Shown here in pieces: positions 57,578 through 64,000 of a stretch of 64,000 nucleotides of DNA. Under the pieces are notes generated by a model. It ran no database searches and had not been told where the DNA came from. It was given only the letters and a program-made list of their open reading frames with translations. The stretch's first letter is position 1; every line of letters starts with the position of its first letter. This stretch comes from Amanita rubescens. Lineage: Eukaryota; Basidiomycota; Agaricomycetes; Agaricales; Amanitaceae. A program made the position numbers and the translations under genes. Location of the stretch: assembly GCA_015039365.1 (NCBI GenBank), contig WION01000006.1:248001-312000 (forward strand), written 5' to 3'.

Positions 57578-60500
57578 ATGGCCAACTTCACTCCTCTCAA
57601 CAGGCCAAGCCACCACACAATCAACATCGACCCGAATCCCCGAGATTCTCTTTCTGATGGATTTAGTGTCCGTTGCATTTCATTTCTAGAACAGCGCGTT
57701 GTTCCTGACTAGTGTTTTATAGTATCCCACATTCCAACTTCTAAATAAGCAAGCACGCGTTCCGCTCTCTGAACCGCATAAAGTCAACCCCGTCTTCCCT
57801 TATCGCCTTTTTGCCATTGCCAATTCAAAAGGCTGGTTTGCTGCAGTTAGAACAGAGAGTCACGGCACTTGTACGTATGCCATTATTTTCGACGCGGATT
57901 CTCAACTAACTTTATCCTTAGCGATAGCTCTCTCAACTCTACAAGAACTTCGGGCTTCTCTCAAGCATGCAAATGAAAATGACGCGAATCTCTTTGTTCC
58001 CCGCCGCATTGTTAAATTACCGGCGGAAGACGTGAACATTATCGCTTTTGGCATGCATGATACTCGTCTTCTCGTGGGGTTTACGGAAGGACAACTTCTG
58101 GTATACGACACGGCGCACTTGTTCACAGCAGGCACGAATGATGTTGCACCGCTCAGCATGACCAAGGCTTCTTCTGCGCCATTTGTACAGATAGTACCCA
58201 ATCCTGGAGCTGAACCGGATTTGGCACAACTTGTTGCAGTTATCAGAGGTGATGGCGTTGTTCAAGTATTAGATATAAACAAGTTGGAGCCACAGTGTGG
58301 ATGGGCGGGTGAGGGTGAAGCTGTGCCTGTCGCAAGTATGTGCTAGGGGTAGCCTTGACGACAAGGAAGCTGACCTTCGTTTTAGTATCTTGGGCGCCAA
58401 AGGGAAAACATTTGGCTATCGGCTTGCGGTTGGGAGACATCGTCACTTATGCACTGTCCAACAATACTGTGCCTCACAAGCAGATCCCTCCAACTGCGGA
58501 TGGCTATCTTGTCTCTCTCGATTGGGTCGGGCCAACTCTCGTCTTCAAGACAACCTATTCGTCGAAGATTCCCGAGTCCTCTGATGCCACATTACACGTT
58601 GTTCACGTCGATGTCAAAAGTTCCGCCGGCCATTATTTCAACCTCATGCACCCATTCCCTGCTGCTGACCGAAACAAAATGCATGCTCTGTTTTTGTCAG
58701 TACCCAAGTGGGACGAAGAGCCCGGTGCTCCGGTTGAGAGTGCGAAGGGCCTTGTTATCGTTGGCGAAATGTCGTCGGTAGACCTTGAAGTTCTGGCGTA
58801 CATGGGCCCACAGTGGTATCAACAATCACAAGAAAACCCGTTGCAGCTTCCTCTTGATAAAAATATGAATGACACGATCCTAATATCGCTGGAGGCAGAC
58901 TTGACAGACGCAGAAGCAAACGTTCCAATCATGTATGCATATCTAAATGATGGCACTCTACAAGGATGGAAGCTTGATCATCCCAAGTCTTACGTTGGAA
59001 TGGTTAGAAACGAACTCTCGTCTGCCTTCAATGGGCCCGTAGTTGCACAAGAGTCACCTGCATTCACTGCTGCATTTTCTCCGCCGACCACTTTTGCACA
59101 AGTCGGAGGAACATCAACCTTTGGCCAGCCATCGTTCGTGCCACAGACACCTGCAGCTTCTCCATTCAGCCAACAGCCAGCATTTGGACAACCGTCACTT
59201 GGCACGCCTATGCAACCACCTCCTGCCCAGGCTACAGGTCAACCTGCCTTCGGTGGTTTTACCGCTAACACCGCTAACAACGCTTTTGGCCAACCTTCGT
59301 TTGGCTTCGGTCCGTCCCTGACTGTTCCATCGACTACACCTCAGCAATCTGAAGCAATAACGAGAGAGGCATCTATGTCCGATGAAACCACTTCACTAGG
59401 AGGCCTCTCTTTGGGTCATGATGAGACAGCTGCTCAATCAAAGACCTTAGGCGGTGGAGTTTTCGGTTCATTCTCTCCTCCACCAGCCTCAACTACATCT
59501 GCCTTCGGCGGTGTAATTAAACCAGCGACTGGCTTTGGTGCTTTTAGTAATTACCAAAGTACTACTCCTTCAACGACGACCAACGATGCGTCCAAATCAC
59601 CGTTTTCTGCAGCTGGGTCTACATCGACTACGCCGACGCAGCCAGCATTTGGACAGACGGGTTTCGCAAAACCCGCGTTTGGCCAACCTGCTTTCGGTCA
59701 GCCATCCTTTGGTGGATCAAGCTTCTCGACGCCTACGACTCCCGGATCCGGTGGATTCGCCTCATTCGCCTCCACTGGTCCAAACGCATTTACCACACCC
59801 TCAAAACCTCCAACGGGACCAGCCAGTGGTGGGTTTGGAGGGTTCGCAGGAAAACCGACTACATTTGGAACGACACAAGCACCGGCGTTTGGACAGGGGG
59901 AAAAAGAGACGTTTAAACCAAATGTAACTAGCGGGTCCCCACCGTCGTCTCCTGAACCCATGGTAGAAGTCAAATCAGCCTTGCCAGTTGATGACGACAT
60001 GTCTCCTCCTCCAGCGTCCCCAATCAAAAGGGACTCTACGCCTATTTCTACAACTCCTGCCCAACCCCCTCCTGCCAGAGCATTTAGCAATTTAACGACC
60101 CCGGTTAGGCCAGCTGCCGGTTTCGGAGCTTTTGGTGGAATCTCTGAAACATCACCCTTTTTCCAAAAGGGCGAGACTTCGACAACACCCACAGCTGTAT
60201 TTGGGAAATTAGCATCAACTACACCAACAAACCCACCTCCTAGTGAATTGGCGCCGAAATTTGGTGCTACCTCCTTGCCGGGCGCCGTTAAGTCTGCCTT
60301 CGCTCCTGTCAGTTCAACTACAGCGCCAGCGAAAGCCCCAACAAGTGGTGCTTTCAGCGCATTCAGTGGTACTTCTGGTGGATTTGCTTCATTCGCTGGA
60401 AGTGGAAAGTCGTTCAACGAATTGCTCAAGGAGAAAGACGCGGGTTCAGATGTTGATAAGAGCAAAGGTCAAGGTAATCAACTTTTAGCTGCAACTTAGG

Positions 60501-63332
60501 AGACTGCATTAATTAAAACGCTACCTATAGGCAACGCTGTATCCGAGAAGCCCGTACCGGAGCCGTCGTCCGAGTCAGCCACCCTAGAAACTCCTAGGAA
60601 GGATGAACAGCCGTCAGTCACAGAGCCAAGAACGCCGTTGTTCACACCTTCTTCCAAGGCAGCTAGCACTACTCCCACAGTAGAACCTCGTCCGAAAATG
60701 GCTGAGAAGGCTCACGAAACGGAAGAAAGTCAGCTTGAACATAAGAGAAAACCAGTCTCAGCGGAGGAGTCTTTCGTCGAAGTTACACTAGAAGAGGGCG
60801 AGATTGACGAGGAAGGAAGGCCGAAAGAAACCAAAGAGGACGCAGAGAACGAGGGTTACCTCTCGGGTAGCTTGGGGCCTTCCGATTCAGAAGGTTCGAT
60901 AGATGGAACTGACGAGGAGGAGGAGGAAGAGGAGGAAGAGGAGGCACTGACCAATGAAGTCACGGAAACACCGTCGCGAGCTACGTCAATAGATCCAACA
61001 GCATTTCCGTTACCGATATCACGATCTCCAAGTGCGACACCGGAAGTTCCTTGCATCGTTGTTACCGAATCGACAGAGAAGCCTTTACCTGTACGGGAGA
61101 CCAGCACCACACCGTCCGGGACACCTGTGAAACCCGAAACAACCGCATTCTCCAAGGCGGCGCCTTCAACCACTCCCACAGGGCAGCCGTTCAGTATTGG
61201 GTTCAGTAGACCGAGTACCCGGCCTGTGCGGAGTTCTCCACTGGCAGGCACACCTGTTACTGGTCAAGAACAAGTCGAGGGTGCCGAGAAAGACGACAAA
61301 GGACCGAAAACCGAGGTTACCGAACCCAAAAGAACGTTGTCGCCAAAGCCTCCTACAGAATTCCATGAGAAGGCAGTATCGGACGGAGACGTGAAAGCCC
61401 CAACACCTCAAACCCCTCCTTCAACATTTTCACCGACGCTCGGGCCTGCGGCGCCTGGACCGGGTGGACCTCCCAAGTTGTCTTCTACGCCTGCCACACC
61501 TCCGTTTACTCTCAATAAAGCGGAACCTCAGAAGAAGCCAACAAGCATATTCGGTGACGTTTTCGGACGTCAGACAGGACCCCCACCTACTTCAGAAACA
61601 CAGGCAACTCCGCCAAAATCGTCTTTTGGATTCAAAGCAGAGGATGGACTCCCTACTTCAACACCGTTTCTTGGAGCACCTCCTCCACGACCAATGTCGA
61701 GTCCTTTAACCCTTGCGCCCTCTACTCCTACCCCTTTTGAATTGAATCGCCCAGCATCTGTACCGCCTCACGACTTCTTCGCAAAAGCTCCGGCCAGTGC
61801 GGCCACCAGTGGCAGCCTATTTAGCGTTAAGGGGCCTACGGGTCCACCTAACGTTTTTGGGAAACAGTTCATGCCTGCCCAGACGAAAACTCCACCTCCT
61901 GAAGCTCCATTGGAAGAGGGGATCCAAAAGGAGTGTGCGCTACTATATAATACAATGAATCAAGAGCTTGAAGAGGTAAGCATGATGATTATGAAGTTTA
62001 GTGCGACATCTGACGGACGTGCACTAGCTGAGGTTGTTGGCACAAGAAGCTAATAGGAAGAGACAAGAGTTGGCGAAAACGAGAGGCGGCTCAGATCGCA
62101 AAGCTGACCTAGGAAATCCTTTGAAGTGGGGTCTAGTTGACACCAAGCATTTTGGAGAGGTCCTAAAACAATATGGTCATGATCTCTCAGAACTCAAGGA
62201 GTTGAGAACTGACCTTAAACGAAAAGTGCGGCAAGCTGAAAGCAAGATGCTGAAAGGTAAGCGGAAGTGTCGTAGGCGTTGTTGTTAACAGTCTTTTGAT
62301 ATTCTTTTGCAGCTGGAACTAGGAAGGAAGAGATTGCACGTTTCACAAAAGCACAGAATGACAAAGAGTTTGTAAAGATGCTGAAAAGTAGGACACTCGG
62401 CCCGGAACATTTGGAGAATCAGACCCAGCTAAGGAGAGGCATTCGGGTAGGCTTTTTGGCTTCCCTGTCTGATATAATAGATTCTGAACTATTGACAGGC
62501 ACTGCGTGATCGCATCCAAAAACTGGAGGCGCATTTACAGGCCTCAAAGAAGAAGCTTGCAGAGGCGAACTCGGGGAAACCTAGCTTACGGTACGTATAT
62601 GACCAATTCATTCCTATATATTGGGGTCCAACCTTAGTTTCAAGGGCACCTACTCTCGACACGATTAATAGGACCTATCGCAATATCGATCTTACTATTC
62701 AGTATCACGCGGACGAGATAACCCATCTTTCTTACCGGATGACTAAACTCAACGTATCTACAACGGTGAAGGCTCAGCCATCATCCCAGAAAGATCACCA
62801 ACTGCCTCACAACGATTCTCGTCGCCCATTTAGTGTCACGCCTCATATTGCTGTAACCACAGCAGCCGCCTTGAATGCGGAGAGGTCTGCGCAGAAGTTG
62901 AAGAAGGCATTGTTGGCTGCGCGTAAAGCACCACTGCTAAATGACAAGGCAGCACAGGTACCCCCGGCGCGCATCACATTCAAGACTCCACAAAAAATTA
63001 CACCTCCTGACCGTCCTGAATCTACCTTCAAACCCATCGCAGGCCCATTGTTGGCCCCGCAGACACCCGCACTAGAGTGGTCATTCCCAGAAGATAACTT
63101 CAACCCATCCCCGTCGCCACCCACGAGACGAGGGGCCGGACGAACGAAAAAGCACGCCTCGAATGCGCCACTGAAGAAGAGTGTTGGATCTGTCCAAGCG
63201 CCGCAGCCATCATTTGATTGGGGACCTTTACCGGGGTTCAGTCAGCCTGCTTTGGCATCCGTTGGGCCACCAGTTAGTTTGGCACCAAAAATCCCACCAG
63301 GCTTCGTACCCCTTACACAATCCAAGAGATAA
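57578..63332 (+). CDS. NUP159: FG nucleoporin Nup159/Nup214-like
   Basis: Cytoplasmic-face nuclear pore protein for mRNA export. ATG 57578 (MANFTPLNRPSHHTINIDPN). N-terminal seven-bladed propeller: LFAIANSKGWFAAVRT, NIIAFGMHDTRLLVGFTEGQ, VVQVLDINKL, SWAPKGKHLAIGLRLGDIVT, WVGPTLVFKT, DGTLQGWKL. From about 59060 a Pro/Ser/Thr-rich FG region with many PAFGQ, PSFGG, GFGAF and GGFASFAS units. Past a 57-nt intron at about 60476-60532 comes an acidic run (DEEEEEEEEEE near 60914-60945) and PxTP-rich sequence. The C-terminus has a coiled coil (LRLLAQEANRKRQELAKTRG, KELRTDLKRKVRQAESKMLK) and ends GFVPLTQSKR*. About 1,770 aa. The order propeller, FG, coiled coil is diagnostic. Docks Dbp5 by family knowledge. 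Confidence 0.88.
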
Positions 63333-63382
63333 TTGATTGTTATACAGTAGGTAGATAGGGTATTTGTAACATCTGCGCCGCT

Positions 63383-64000
63383 TTACTGCGTCTCCGTCGA
63401 TTCCTGCTCCGGGATTACTCGTTGGGACTGAGTTTCGCTACTAGCTTCGTCTTGAATGTCATTTGCTTCGAATGGGTTGTAGATAATGGATTCTAGATGA
63501 GCCAGCGCAGCCTGATGGACATATCCAAGAGAAAAAGGTCTAGTATGGGGCAAATCTGCTATTATTGACAAAATCACTGCGTACCCTCCCGACTTCACTA
63601 AGCTCTTCCTCTTCATCGCCATCGAAGACATCAAAGTTGCCCTCGGAAGCGACAAATGCCTCATCTTCATCGTCGGGCTCTTCAGGATCCGGATGCAATG
63701 AAGCGCATTGCGATAATGCCTCAAAGATAGCCTCCACTACGCCAAAAATGAATCGGCCGACCACTAAATTGAGCGATACTTACATGCTTGAGGATTTTGC
63801 GGGACTATACTCAATTCACGCATAGGAGTGTCGACTTCACCCCCTTGCTCTTCTTCTTGCTCATCCACTTCGTTTTCTGTTCCATTCAGATCTGTGTGAG
63901 AAAGTTGTTGGATCGCTGCGTCCGTCGCTTCGTCCAGCTGACAATATATAGACGGTCGCCCGTCCTGGCGGGAAATCGCGTGTAGCGTTATGGAAGGATA
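63383..64000 (-). CDS. pICln/Lot5-family protein, 5' end beyond window
   Basis: Spliceosomal snRNP assembly chaperone family (nucleotide-sensitive chloride conductance regulator). Fragment in order from the right edge: YPSITLHAISRQDGRPSIYC, QLDEATDAAIQQLSHTDLNG, the acidic NEVDEQEEEQGGEVDTPMRE, LSIVPQNPQA, then VEAIFEALSQCASLHPDPEE with the characteristic L-H-P-D-P motif, a second acidic stretch (FDVFDGDEEEELSEVGR) and, after an intron (about 63541-63585), PFSLGYVHQAALAHLESIIY ending EQESTETQ*. Stop complement of 63383-63385. The PH-like N-terminal half lies outside the window. Convergent with the nucleoporin gene, 50 bp apart. Confidence 0.8.

Noticed and set aside
59698..60465. 255-codon minus-strand ORF opposite the FG region
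   Set aside because: Gly/Pro/Val-rich composition is the antisense of FG and PST repeats; no independent coding signal.

Overview
This window reads as nuclear DNA of a filamentous basidiomycete, most likely an Agaricomycete. Nearly every gene is broken by introns of about 45-60 nt with GT(A/G)NGT donors and CTNAC-like branch sites. Gene content is typical of the group: a basidiomycete-type sesquiterpene synthase, F-box/LRR paralogs, a GAF-containing hybrid histidine kinase, a bifunctional BioDA and the alpha-aminoadipate lysine pathway. I saw no rRNA, tRNA, CRISPR array or intact transposon.

Layout. 1-3.0 kb: 3' part of a hybrid histidine kinase (+). 3.4-5.2 kb: homocitrate synthase (-), with a GCN4-type TGACTCA site in its promoter. 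5.5-6.2 kb: ZNHIT1/Vps71-type HIT zinc finger (-). 6.3-9.7 kb: one continuous 904-codon model joining cystathionine beta-lyase to mevalonate kinase (+). 10.2-11.5 kb: sesquiterpene synthase (-), convergent with it. 11.5-13.4 kb: gene-poor. 13.4-14.3 kb: RNA polymerase subunit Rpb5 (-), in six small exons. 14.5-15.7 kb: SWD2/WDR82 (+) with two apparent +1 frameshifts. 15.8-17.1 kb: G/T-U mismatch DNA glycosylase (+). 17.4-18.5 kb: TRAP-alpha (+). 18.7-19.8 kb: Ras (+). 20.1-21.0 kb: CIA30 (-). 23.3-25.9 kb: DNA polymerase eta (-). 26.0-28.4 kb: AIFM3-like Rieske oxidoreductase (-).

28.4-32.2 kb is a decayed zone with an HNH-like pseudogene, a small two-exon hypothetical gene and a G-rich low-complexity tract. 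It is followed by a Mug135-like gene (32.3-33.1), ILV5 (33.8-35.3, -), trimethyllysine dioxygenase (35.5-37.4, +), BioDA (37.6-40.2, +) and VPS34 (40.2-43.4, -). 43.5-49.3 kb holds two diverged copies of an F-box gene in direct orientation, flanking a small hypothetical gene and an APH-like kinase. Then come SDE2 (-), a DUF1295 reductase (+), a third F-box-like gene (-), homoaconitase (+), a lineage-specific coiled-coil gene (-), an Nup159/Nup214-type nucleoporin (+) and the 3' part of a pICln gene (-) at the right edge.

Functional links. Two steps of fungal lysine synthesis (homocitrate synthase and homoaconitase) lie here 48 kb apart, both with bZIP-type sites close to the start codon. Mevalonate kinase (isoprenoid supply) lies beside a sesquiterpene synthase. 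TMLH uses a lysine derivative for carnitine synthesis and sits next to BioDA of biotin synthesis. All other genes look like ordinary housekeeping functions. The most unusual items are the lyase-kinase fusion, the frameshifted SWD2, four introns with GC donors, a 14-nt micro-exon carrying a Rieske iron-sulphur motif, and the mosaic divergence of the F-box pair.
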